The notes under the pieces are model-generated. The model ran no database searches, was not told the DNA's origin, and was given only the letters and a program-made list of their open reading frames with translations. Positions 44,780 through 53,058 of a stretch of DNA of 64,000 nt are shown here, one piece after another. A program made the position numbers and the translations under genes. The DNA lies in the NCBI GenBank assembly GCA_021848465.1, contig JAJZUP010000001.1:124001-188000 (forward strand). The letters run 5' to 3'. This stretch comes from Pseudomonadota bacterium. GTDB lineage: Bacteria; Pseudomonadota; Gammaproteobacteria; Burkholderiales; Gallionellaceae. Numbering within the stretch: position 1 is the stretch's first letter; the number at the start of each line of letters is the position of its first letter.

Positions 44780-45537
44780 CAGATTTTGGGCGACAGCTCA
44801 TCTGCCAATGCCTGCGCCGCCTTGAAGTTCAAGGTACCTTCATAGATCGCGCGGCCGGTAATGGCTCCCGAGATACCTTCACCGCGGACAGCACACAGTT
44901 TGCGCACATCATCCAGATTCGTGATGCCCCCGCTGGCAATGACGGGCACGTGCAACGGGCGAGCCAGCTCCACCGTAGCCTCAATATTTACCCCCGTCAT
45001 CATGCCGTCCCTGCCGATATCCGTATAGATGATGGCCTCAACGCCATACCCCTCAAAGCGCTGGGCAAGATCCGCCACATCATGACCGGTCAGCTTGGAC
45101 CAGCCATCCACCGCAACCTTGCCGCCTTTGGCATCAAGCCCGACCATAATGTGTCCGGGAAACGCATCACATGCTTCGTGCAGAAAGCCCGGCACTTTTA
45201 CTGCGGCCGTACCGATGATGATATAGGTAACACCGATATCGAGATAACGCTCTATCGTTTCCAGATCGCGAATGCCGCCGCCCAGTTGTATCGGCACCCC
45301 GTCGCCAACCGCCTCAACGATGCTGCGAACCGCAGCCTCATTTTTTGGCTTCCCGGCAAAAGCACCGTTCAAATCCACCAGATGCAGGCGGCGCGCGCCC
45401 TGATCCAGCCAATGCTTGGCGGTTGCTGCCGGATCATCTGAAAAAACGGTTGCACCTTCCATCACGCCCTGTTTAAGGCGCACACATTGGCCATCTTTCA
45501 AATCTATGGCGGGAATAATTAGTGTGTTTGTATCCAT
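44779..45537 (-). CDS. hisA: ProFAR isomerase
   Basis: The 252-residue barrel, paralogous to HisF, has [52 protein letters not shown] and [15 protein letters not shown]. It opens the ribose of ProFAR (step 4). It follows hisH by 18 bp. Confidence 0.96.
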   Translation of the reverse strand: MDTNTLIIPAIDLKDGQCVRLKQGVMEGATVFSDDPAATAKHWLDQGARRLHLVDLNGAFAGKPKNEAAVRSIVEAVGDGVPIQLGGGIRDLETIERYLDIGVTYIIIGTAAVKVPGFLHEACDAFPGHIMVGLDAKGGKVAVDGWSKLTGHDVADLAQRFEGYGVEAIIYTDIGRDGMMTGVNIEATVELARPLHVPVIASGGITNLDDVRKLCAVRGEGISGAITGRAIYEGTLNFKAAQALADELSPKI

Positions 45538-45555
45538 GATGTCAAATACGGTTGG

Positions 45556-46191
45556 TTATGCGGGTTTCCAGTTAACAAAATTCTGCAAAAGCCGTAATCC
45601 GGCCGCTGCGCTCTTTTCAGGGTGAAATTGTACGGCGAACAAATTATCTTGCGCCACAGCACAAACAAAAGGCTGCGGATAATTGCTTGTGGCCTGCACA
45701 AGCCCGGATTGGACTGGCTGCACAAAATAGCTATGCACAAAATAAAACCGCTCGTCCTGGGCGATTCCGGCCCACAAATCATGCCGGGCATGATGCACCT
45801 GATTCCAGCCCATGTGTGGCACTTTGAGTTTATGCCCTTCACCATCACTCAGGCCTGTAGCAAAACGCACCACATTACCCGCAAGCACGCCCAACCCCGG
45901 AGCATCGCCTTCCTCACTGTGCTCAAACAACATCTGCAAGCCGATGCAAATGCCGAGAAACGGCTTATTGCGCGCAGCATCAAGAACGGCCTCCCGCAAA
46001 CCGCGCGCGTGCAGCTCACGCATGCAGTCCGGCATTGCACCCTGCCCCGGGAAGATTACGCGCTCCGCACGTGCAATGACATCCGCATTATCGGTAATTT
46101 CAACGCGCGCAGCGGAAGCAACCTTATGCACAGCCTGATACACCGAGCGCAGATTGCCCATGCCATAATCAACAATCGCTATATCAACCAT
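45556..46191 (-). CDS. hisH: Imidazole glycerol phosphate synthase, glutaminase subunit
   Basis: A 211-residue class I glutamine amidotransferase: IVDYGMGNLRSV, PGQGAMPDCM, nucleophile C82 in GICIGLQML and VQFHPEKS with the His-Glu pair. It feeds ammonia to HisF. It is 9 bp after hisB. Confidence 0.96.
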   Translation of the reverse strand: MVDIAIVDYGMGNLRSVYQAVHKVASAARVEITDNADVIARAERVIFPGQGAMPDCMRELHARGLREAVLDAARNKPFLGICIGLQMLFEHSEEGDAPGLGVLAGNVVRFATGLSDGEGHKLKVPHMGWNQVHHARHDLWAGIAQDERFYFVHSYFVQPVQSGLVQATSNYPQPFVCAVAQDNLFAVQFHPEKSAAAGLRLLQNFVNWKPA

Positions 46192-46200
46192 GATCGAATG

Positions 46201-46788
46201 TTATAGGATTCCCTTGGTGGAAGGAGTTACATTTGCCATGCGCGGATCGATTTCCAGTGCCACGCGCAGCGCCCGGCCAAATGCCTTAAATAGCGTTTCC
46301 GCCTGATGATGGGCATTTTCGCCAGCCAGATTATCCACATGCAATGTCACCAAGGCATGATTGACAAAGCCCTGGAAAAATTCACGGATCAGGTCAACTT
46401 CAAACTGGCCGATATTGGCGCGCACAAACTGGACATTAAATGCCAAGCCCGGACGCCCCGAAATATCCAGGACTACGCGCGACAAAGCTTCGTCGAGAGG
46501 CACATACGCATGCCCATAGCGACGCAGCCCCTTTTTATCGCCTAACGCCTTGCTGAAAGCCTGACCCAGTGCGATGCCGATATCCTCAACGGTGTGATGC
46601 GCATCGATATGCAAATCACCCTTTGCCTTGATGGCGATATCGATCAAGCCATGACGAGCTACCTGATCCAGCATATGCTCCAAAAACGCCACCCCGGTAT
46701 CAAATTGGGCGATGCCGGTGCCATCCAGATTGATCTCAACTTCAATCTGGGTTTCCAGGGTATTACGGGTGATTTTTGCACTGCGCAT
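46201..46788 (-). CDS. hisB: Imidazoleglycerol-phosphate dehydratase
   Basis: The 195-residue monofunctional dehydratase (step 6) has the metal motifs [26 protein letters not shown] and the second [13 protein letters not shown]. There is no fused phosphatase domain, as usual outside enterics. A 58-bp gap separates it from hisC. Confidence 0.96.
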   Translation of the reverse strand: MRSAKITRNTLETQIEVEINLDGTGIAQFDTGVAFLEHMLDQVARHGLIDIAIKAKGDLHIDAHHTVEDIGIALGQAFSKALGDKKGLRRYGHAYVPLDEALSRVVLDISGRPGLAFNVQFVRANIGQFEVDLIREFFQGFVNHALVTLHVDNLAGENAHHQAETLFKAFGRALRVALEIDPRMANVTPSTKGIL

Positions 46789-46846
46789 AATTTGCCTTAT
46801 GCCGATAGTTTAAAGTACTTTAAAACCGACCTTGCTGATCGGCGCC

Positions 46847-47929
46847 CTACAAACATGCTTTCAAGGCTTCTATAAATTTATCATTTTCAAGCGGGGTGCC
46901 GACTGTAACGCGCAGGCAATCCACCAATGCCGGGTGCCCGCCGTCCAGACTCTTGATGAGCACGCCACGCTGCTTTAGCTCGCCAAATATGCGGCCAGCT
47001 CCTGCCACCTTGAGCAGGATGAAATTCGCCTCGCTCGGATACGTGTGGACACCGTCAAGCCCATCCAGCAGGGATTTTAACCTAACCCGCTCTGCTTTAA
47101 TTCTGTCCGCCTGTTGCAGCAGCACTTCGTGATGCTGCAACAATTTGGATGCCACCAACTGCGGCAACACTCCGACATTATAAGGCAGGCGCAACTTTTC
47201 CAACTGATCCAGCCATGCGGCTGCCCCCGCCAAAAAACCTACCCGCAATCCAGCCATGCCAAGCTTGGAGAATGTCCGCATCACCAATAGATTATCGTAA
47301 TGCGTCAGGCGCGAAATAAAGCTGTCGCTGGCAAATGCATAATATGCTTCGTCCACCACCACCACACCGGGCGTAGCCGCGATAATTTGTTCAATCGCCG
47401 CGGCATTAAACAGGTTTCCGGTTGGATTATTCGGATACGCAAGAAAGACCAATGCCGGCTGCTCACGCTGAATATTTTCCAGTATTGCCGTCAAATCCAG
47501 GGAAAAATCCTTTGCCAGCGGCACGCCCACGTACCTCATTCCAGCAAATGCGGCAATCATCCGATACATTACGAACGAAGGCTCTACACTCAGCAACACG
47601 GCACCGGGTTTCGCCAGCGCCAGCGCCAGAATCTGGATAATTTCATCCGAGCCATTACCCAGCAAAATTCCGGTTTCATCCGCCAGCCCTGTCACCCTGC
47701 GTATTTGCTCCTTCAATCCTTGCGCGGCCGCATCCGGATAGCGGTTAATCGCCGCATGCGCAACAAGCTGCGCGATTTCGGCACTTAACGTTTCGGGAAG
47801 CGGATATGGGTTTTCCATTGCATCGAGTTTGATAACCTGACTCGGTGGCGGCACATGGTAAGCATTGAGCGCCAGTATTTCCGGGCGCAGAAGATTTTGG
47901 GGCGTTACGACTTTGGATGAGGAAGACAT
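46847..47929 (-). CDS. hisC: Histidinol-phosphate aminotransferase
   Basis: The 360-residue class I/II PLP transaminase has [44 protein letters not shown] and the PLP lysine in [15 protein letters not shown]. It starts the visible his run. hisG and hisD, often directly upstream in related genomes, are absent here and must lie elsewhere; instead a two-component system is divergent. Confidence 0.95.
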   Translation of the reverse strand: MSSSSKVVTPQNLLRPEILALNAYHVPPPSQVIKLDAMENPYPLPETLSAEIAQLVAHAAINRYPDAAAQGLKEQIRRVTGLADETGILLGNGSDEIIQILALALAKPGAVLLSVEPSFVMYRMIAAFAGMRYVGVPLAKDFSLDLTAILENIQREQPALVFLAYPNNPTGNLFNAAAIEQIIAATPGVVVVDEAYYAFASDSFISRLTHYDNLLVMRTFSKLGMAGLRVGFLAGAAAWLDQLEKLRLPYNVGVLPQLVASKLLQHHEVLLQQADRIKAERVRLKSLLDGLDGVHTYPSEANFILLKVAGAGRIFGELKQRGVLIKSLDGGHPALVDCLRVTVGTPLENDKFIEALKACL

Positions 47930-48107
47930 AGGGTTCAGGCTCTCAACGGCCCGCGCATTCTACCGCAATCGAGCACGACAGCCCGTCTTTTCGACAAATT
48001 TTACGCATTGCCGAAATTCCGAATTGCCCAGATGTGCCACTCTGTAGTACTCTCGCGGCATATAACCCAGCGTGCTTGACATAGTAATAGCAATAGAACT
48101 ACTAGCC

Positions 48108-49235
48108 GTGGCCGAGACTTCACCAAAACCCTTACGCTTAGACAACTTTATCGCCAACCTTCCGTGTATGGCGTTTCAGTTGCTGCTCGACCGCAATACC
48201 AACTCGTTCTCATTCTCCTATATCGGTGAGGGCAGCGATGCACTGCTCGGCATTGCCGCCGATGAATTGGCCGCGGACATCAACCTGTTTCTGGACCTGA
48301 TACATCCCGAAGATCGTCCTTCCTTTACTGAAAGCATGCGCCAGTCTGCGCAAAATCTTTCGTTCTGGAGCTGGGAGGGCCGGGTAAGCTTGGCCAACGG
48401 AGAGCTGAAATGGCTAACCTTGGGATCTTCGCCACAGCTTCGCGATGACAACAAGGTTGAATGGGAAGGCTTGGTAATCAACATTACCCAGACCAAGCTG
48501 GACGAAATTGAACTGGTGCGTTCCCAGCAGCAATTGCGCGAGTTTTCCTCCCATATCCAGGATGCCAAAGAGCAAGAGCGTTTGCGCATTGCCCGTGAAG
48601 TGCATGATGAAATCGGCGGCCTGCTGACGGCCATCAAGATGGATCTGGCTTGGCTGAAAGAACGCCTGCCCAAAACAAAAAAGCTGCTGACTGACAAAAC
48701 GACCGCTATCGAAAACCTCGTTGACAAGGCCATGACTTCCGCGCGCAACCTCGCCCATAGCTTGCGCCCCGGCTATCTCGACAGCTTCGGGATCGTCGCC
48801 GCCATCGAAATGGAGGCGTGCGAATTCGAACAGCGCACGAATATCCGCTGCCTGCTGACGCATAATGACGAAGAAATGGAAATCGACCTGCATCCCGACG
48901 TTTCCATTGCCCTTTTCCGGATTTTCCAGGAATCGCTCACAAACATCATGAAGCATGCACAAGCCAGCGAAGTGCGCGTCCTGATCCAGAACAGCCCCGA
49001 CAATATCGAGCTTACGATCAGCGACAACGGACGCGGCTTCAGCCAGGATGCCCGCCTCAAGCCGCGCTCGTTTGGCCTGCGCGGAATTCAGGAGCGCGTA
49101 GCCCATTTCGGCGGCCAAGTAAGTTTCATCAGCGCCCCCGGACAAGGCACCACCGTATCTGTGACGGTTCCCCATATTCCCGCTGACACCGCGTCGGATG
49201 ATAAACTGGGACAACCGCAGCAACCCTTGTTCTGA
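48108..49235 (+). CDS. PAS-containing NarX-type sensor histidine kinase (HisKA_3)
   Basis: The protein (375 residues from GTG 48108) is cytoplasmic. An N-terminal PAS-like domain (about residues 10-130: LDNFIANLPCMAF, LFLDLIHPEDRPSF, WLTLGSSPQLR) precedes HisKA_3 with the phospho-His in EQERLRIAREVHDEIGG and an HATPase (NIMKHAQASEV, DNGRGF, GLRGIQERV). It probably phosphorylates the NarL-type regulator 20 bp downstream. The start is uncertain: GTG 48072 is also in frame, but a TTGACA at 48076 may be promoter. The signal is unknown. Confidence 0.85.
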   Translation: MAETSPKPLRLDNFIANLPCMAFQLLLDRNTNSFSFSYIGEGSDALLGIAADELAADINLFLDLIHPEDRPSFTESMRQSAQNLSFWSWEGRVSLANGELKWLTLGSSPQLRDDNKVEWEGLVINITQTKLDEIELVRSQQQLREFSSHIQDAKEQERLRIAREVHDEIGGLLTAIKMDLAWLKERLPKTKKLLTDKTTAIENLVDKAMTSARNLAHSLRPGYLDSFGIVAAIEMEACEFEQRTNIRCLLTHNDEEMEIDLHPDVSIALFRIFQESLTNIMKHAQASEVRVLIQNSPDNIELTISDNGRGFSQDARLKPRSFGLRGIQERVAHFGGQVSFISAPGQGTTVSVTVPHIPADTASDDKLGQPQQPLF

Positions 49236-49255
49236 GCAAGCCCCAACGGAGACCG

Positions 49256-49891
49256 ATGATGATAAATGTGCTGATAGCAGACGATCACACACTCATCCGC
49301 AAAGGATTAAAGCAAATTCTGGATGACACGGAAGACATGCGCGTTACCGGAGAGGCGGAAACCGGTGCGCAGGCTATCCAGTTGGCACAAAAAAACCCTT
49401 TTGACATGATATTGCTCGATATCAGCCTGCCGGACAAAAACGGCATTGATGTTTTGAAGCAGCTCAAACTCAATAGCCCGGACGTCCCGGTGCTGATGCT
49501 CAGCATGCACGCCGAAGACCAGTACGCCGTACGTTCCATGAAAGCCGGGGCTGCCGGCTACCTGAATAAGCAAAGCGCCCCTTCGCAACTCGTGACCGCC
49601 ATTCGCACCGTGGCCAGCGGCAAGAAATACATCAGCGGCGAACTGGCCGAGCAGCTTGCCAACGGACTCTCGCAAGGCTTTCAGGAACTACGCCACCAAG
49701 CCCTCTCGGATCGAGAGTATCAAACACTTTGCCTGATGGCATCCGGCAAAAAATTAAGCGAAATGGCCAAAATCATGTCACTCAGCACCAAGACGGTCAG
49801 CGTTTACCGGGCGCGCTTGCTGGAAAAAATGAACCTGAAAACCAACGCCGAAGCAATCCATTATGCAATTAGCAATCACCTGATTGAATAA
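49256..49891 (+). CDS. NarL/FixJ-type response regulator
   Basis: A 211-residue regulator: receiver with acidic IADDHTLIRKG, phosphoacceptor D55 (MILLDISLP), and the K of YLNKQSA; C-terminal LuxR-type helix-turn-helix (LSDREYQTLCLMASGKKL, LSTKTVSVYRARLLEKMNL). It pairs with the upstream kinase. GGAGA precedes the ATG. Its targets are unknown; the adjacent diguanylate cyclase and flagellin genes are candidates by position only. Confidence 0.9.
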   Translation: MMINVLIADDHTLIRKGLKQILDDTEDMRVTGEAETGAQAIQLAQKNPFDMILLDISLPDKNGIDVLKQLKLNSPDVPVLMLSMHAEDQYAVRSMKAGAAGYLNKQSAPSQLVTAIRTVASGKKYISGELAEQLANGLSQGFQELRHQALSDREYQTLCLMASGKKLSEMAKIMSLSTKTVSVYRARLLEKMNLKTNAEAIHYAISNHLIE

Positions 49892-49994
49892 ACGCATTCG
49901 CCCTCCCCGAATAAGGGCAGAAAACCGCGACTTTTTGGATGATTGCCGACACCTAGTTAGCCGATAATACGGACAAGTTTATTGAACCCAGTTC

Positions 49995-51632
49995 ATGACC
50001 ATGAAAAAATTGTCCAACCCATCCGAAATTGCGCGCGAAACACTGCTCGTTCTTGCCTCTCGCAAACTGGCACCAACTCCGGAAAATTACGCAAAAGTAT
50101 TTGAAGAGATTGGTGAAACTTCCGGCCAACTGCCAGCCAAGCCACAGTCCGCCGCCGAACTCGCATGGTCTCGCCTGATTCAGGATTTGTTGCGTCAACT
50201 GGAAACCCCGCACAAAGGCATCACTATCACCCGGAAAAAAGAGGGACTGGATACCGTCCTGAACCGTTTCGCCACAAAGCCCGATGAGTTATTCGAAAAA
50301 CTGCAAGGGCTGCTGCGGTCATGGGCAACCGCCCCTACTGCGCCACTAGATACCCCGCCCCCAATCGAAATGCCGGCCGCGACTGACCCTGCAAAGCCCT
50401 CGGTATTGGCTAAAATATTTACCAAAGATGAGCAAAGCCATGCTGAATTGATTGCCCAGCTGCGCGAATTACTGGCTCAGTCACTTGAAAACTCCTTGTC
50501 TACCCATCCCGATTTGACTGATGAAATCAAGACATTGGCCCTGCAAGTACGCAATGCCGACAACAAACAGCTTTTCGAGTTAAGTGGGAAACTGCGCCAT
50601 TTCTGGCTCAAGCTTGAATTGCGCGGCGGGGATAAAACCAAAATCCAGGAAGGCCTGGCCCGCCTCCTGCGCCTGCTGGTTGAAAACGTTGGAGAATTAG
50701 TCGCCAATGACCAATGGCTGCACGGGCAAATCGTTACCCTGCAAGAAATCATTGCCAACCCCATCGACAAGCGGGTCATTGCCGATGCCGAACGCAATTT
50801 GCGCGATGCCATCATTAAACAAGGCACCTTGCAAAAGAGCCTGAGTGATGCGAAATCCACCCTGAAGGGCCTGATGACCACCTTTATCGATCGCCTTGGC
50901 GATTTGAGCGAAAGCACCGGCCTGTATCACACCAAAATTGAAGGCTATGGACAAAAAATCGGCGGGGCCAGCAACCTGGCCGACTTGGGGCATATCCTGG
51001 AAGACATCATGCACGATACCCGTATCATTCAGGATAGCGCGTTGCGCTCACATCAAGAGCTGGTTTCCGCTCGCAAACAGGCCGATGAGGCGGAGGCGCG
51101 GATCCACCAGCTTGAACAGGAGCTGGAAAAGGTCAGTGAAATGGTGCATGAAGACCAACTCACCGGCGTACTTAATCGCCGCGGCATGGATGAGACTTTC
51201 GCGCGCGAGTTGCACCGCTCGGACCGGAACAAGACCCCGGTTTGTGTCGCCCTGCTCGACATTGACAATTTCAAGAAATTGAACGACACCCTCGGCCATC
51301 AGGCCGGGGACCAGGCATTGGTACATCTGGCCACCGTCATCAAGGAGTGCCTGCGTCCGGCTGACACAGTGGCCAGATATGGCGGCGAAGAGTTCATCAT
51401 TATTCTGCCCGACACGCCGCTTGTAGATGGAATGGAGGCCATTGAGCGCTTGCAGCGAGAGTTAACCAAGCGAATCTTCCTTAATAATAATGAACGCATT
51501 CTGGTCACATTCAGTGCCGGTGTTGCCCTTCGAAATGAAGAAGAGGATCAAGAAGATTTGATCGGCCGCGCTGACAAAGCCATGTATATCGCAAAGCGAA
51601 CCGGCAAAAACCGTGTGGTTGCTGCCGAATGA
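49995..51632 (+). CDS. GGDEF diguanylate cyclase
   Basis: A 545-residue soluble protein. A long helical N-terminal region (about 1-385) with coiled coils (QADEAEARIHQLEQELEKV) leads to a GGDEF domain: DQLTGVLNRRGMD, DIDNFKKLNDTLGHQAGD and the active-site GGEEF (463-467). The inhibitory I-site RxxD is present (R454-P-A-D457, five residues before GGEEF), so feedback by c-di-GMP is expected. No membrane or recognised sensor domain. It sits directly before the flagellin promoter. Confidence 0.9.
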   Translation: MTMKKLSNPSEIARETLLVLASRKLAPTPENYAKVFEEIGETSGQLPAKPQSAAELAWSRLIQDLLRQLETPHKGITITRKKEGLDTVLNRFATKPDELFEKLQGLLRSWATAPTAPLDTPPPIEMPAATDPAKPSVLAKIFTKDEQSHAELIAQLRELLAQSLENSLSTHPDLTDEIKTLALQVRNADNKQLFELSGKLRHFWLKLELRGGDKTKIQEGLARLLRLLVENVGELVANDQWLHGQIVTLQEIIANPIDKRVIADAERNLRDAIIKQGTLQKSLSDAKSTLKGLMTTFIDRLGDLSESTGLYHTKIEGYGQKIGGASNLADLGHILEDIMHDTRIIQDSALRSHQELVSARKQADEAEARIHQLEQELEKVSEMVHEDQLTGVLNRRGMDETFARELHRSDRNKTPVCVALLDIDNFKKLNDTLGHQAGDQALVHLATVIKECLRPADTVARYGGEEFIIILPDTPLVDGMEAIERLQRELTKRIFLNNNERILVTFSAGVALRNEEEDQEDLIGRADKAMYIAKRTGKNRVVAAE

Positions 51633-51663
51633 GCTTGTTGTAAAAAGAATTTATATAACTGAC

Positions 51664-51690
51664 TAAAGTTTTTCCGGATGACTCCGATAT
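51664..51690 (+). promoter_or_regulatory. sigma28 (FliA) promoter for flagellin
   Basis: TAAAGTTT (51664-51671) is an exact -35; after 11 bp, TCCGATAT (51683-51690) matches 6 of 8 bases of GCCGATAA. It lies about 100 bp before fliC, consistent with late-class flagellar control. Confidence 0.85.
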
Positions 51691-51788
51691 TTGAGCTAAC
51701 GGCGATGAAAAAGCCTCGCAACAAAGGCAAGCCGAAGTGGACGGCCGAATAAGCCGGGAGTGCAAATCGAGTCAAAAGGAGAATTAAA

Positions 51789-52601
51789 ATGCCCTCATTC
51801 ATCAATACCAACCTCGCATCCCTGAATGCACAGCGCAACCTGAACACATCCCAGAGCGCGCTGCACACTTCCCTGCAACGCCTGTCTTCCGGCTTGCGTG
51901 TGAACAGTGCCAAGGACGATGCGGCAGGTATGGCCATCGCTTCGCGTATGGAAAGCCAGATCCGTGGCCTGAACCAGTCCGTGCGCAACGCCAGCGACGG
52001 CATCTCGCTCGCCCAGACGGCTGAAGGCGCACTCGGCGCGATCCAGAACAACCTGGCCCGTATGCGCGAACTGGCGGTCCAGGCTGCCAACGCGACTTCC
52101 AACTCCGACGTGGGCTCGATCAACTCGGAATATACCCAGCTGAATGCGGAAAACACCCGCATCATCGCCGGAACCAAATTCAACGGCATCTCGCTGCTGT
52201 CCGAACCGGTGAACCAGGTATTCCAGATCGGCGCGAACAGCGAAGCTGGCGTGGATACGCTGACGGTGACGACATCTGCCGCCATTGCGCCAAGCTCGAC
52301 CACCCTGGGTGATTCCTCGCAAAGCGCGCAAGCCGAGATCCAGAAGCTGGATGCGGATATTGCCAACGTGGCTTCGGCCCGTGCGACCTACGGTGCGGTG
52401 CAATCGCGCTTCGAGTCGGTGATTTCGAACCTGCAGATCGCCTCGGAGAACGTGACCGCCGCACGCAGCCGGATCATGGATACCGACTACGCTGCCGAAA
52501 CCGCCGCCTTGACCCGTGCGCAGATCCTGCAACAGGCTGGTACGGCGATGCTGGCTCAGGCCAACCAGTCGCCCAACACCGTGCTGACGCTGTTGCGTTA
52601 A
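51789..52601 (+). CDS. fliC: Flagellin
   Basis: The 270-residue protein has the conserved N-terminal D0/D1 helices ([34 protein letters not shown]) and the matching C-terminal helices ([44 protein letters not shown]). The central part is very short, so the filament subunit consists nearly only of D0/D1. Ser/Thr-rich strands in the middle ([21 protein letters not shown]) are plausible glycosylation targets; a modification-enzyme cluster lies 6 kb downstream. AAGGAG precedes the ATG. Confidence 0.96.
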   Translation: MPSFINTNLASLNAQRNLNTSQSALHTSLQRLSSGLRVNSAKDDAAGMAIASRMESQIRGLNQSVRNASDGISLAQTAEGALGAIQNNLARMRELAVQAANATSNSDVGSINSEYTQLNAENTRIIAGTKFNGISLLSEPVNQVFQIGANSEAGVDTLTVTTSAAIAPSSTTLGDSSQSAQAEIQKLDADIANVASARATYGAVQSRFESVISNLQIASENVTAARSRIMDTDYAAETAALTRAQILQQAGTAMLAQANQSPNTVLTLLR

Positions 52602-52622
52602 GGAATGGGTGAGCGCATGATT

Positions 52623-52654
52623 ACCCAGCCGCAAGCTCAGACTGGCGGCTGGGT
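52623..52654 (+). terminator. Hairpin after fliC
   Basis: Perfect 10-bp arms ACCCAGCCGC / GCGGCTGGGT with a 12-base loop but no T-run. It may reduce read-through or stabilise the fliC mRNA. Confidence 0.55.
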
Positions 52655-52685
52655 GTATCGAGAAGGATAGAGAAGGAGCATTAAA

Positions 52686-53048
52686 ATGCTAATTCAAAAT
52701 ACAACCACTATTGTAGCGCCGGTATGGAGTGCGAATGAAAACAGCAGGGTTTCAGGGGGCACCACCTCTCACGAAAGTGTTGCTCCAGTCGCTCAACATG
52801 CTCCAGAGGCTCGACAGCCCAGTGCTGAAGAACTGGAAGATGCGGTCAAAACCCTGAACCAGTCCATGAGAGCCAATAACTCGTCGCTAGCTTTCAGTGT
52901 TGACCAGGATACGCAGCAAACTGTAGTCAGTGTATTGGACTCCCAGACGGGGGAGGTCATCAAGCAGTTCCCGTCAAAGGAAGCCATCGCAATTTCTAAA
53001 GCGATAGGCGAAATCCAGCAGGGATTATTGTTAAAGCAGAAAGCTTGA
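52686..53048 (+). CDS. flaG: Flagellar protein FlaG
   Basis: The 120-residue protein has the FlaG core in its second half (LEDAVKTLNQSMRANNSSLAFSVDQDTQQTVVSVLDSQTGEVIKQFPSKEAI). FlaG influences filament length. The N-terminal 50 residues are variable. It lies between fliC and fliD, its usual place, 10 bp before fliD. Confidence 0.9.
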   Translation: MLIQNTTTIVAPVWSANENSRVSGGTTSHESVAPVAQHAPEARQPSAEELEDAVKTLNQSMRANNSSLAFSVDQDTQQTVVSVLDSQTGEVIKQFPSKEAIAISKAIGEIQQGLLLKQKA

Positions 53049-53058
53049 AGGGTTAAAC

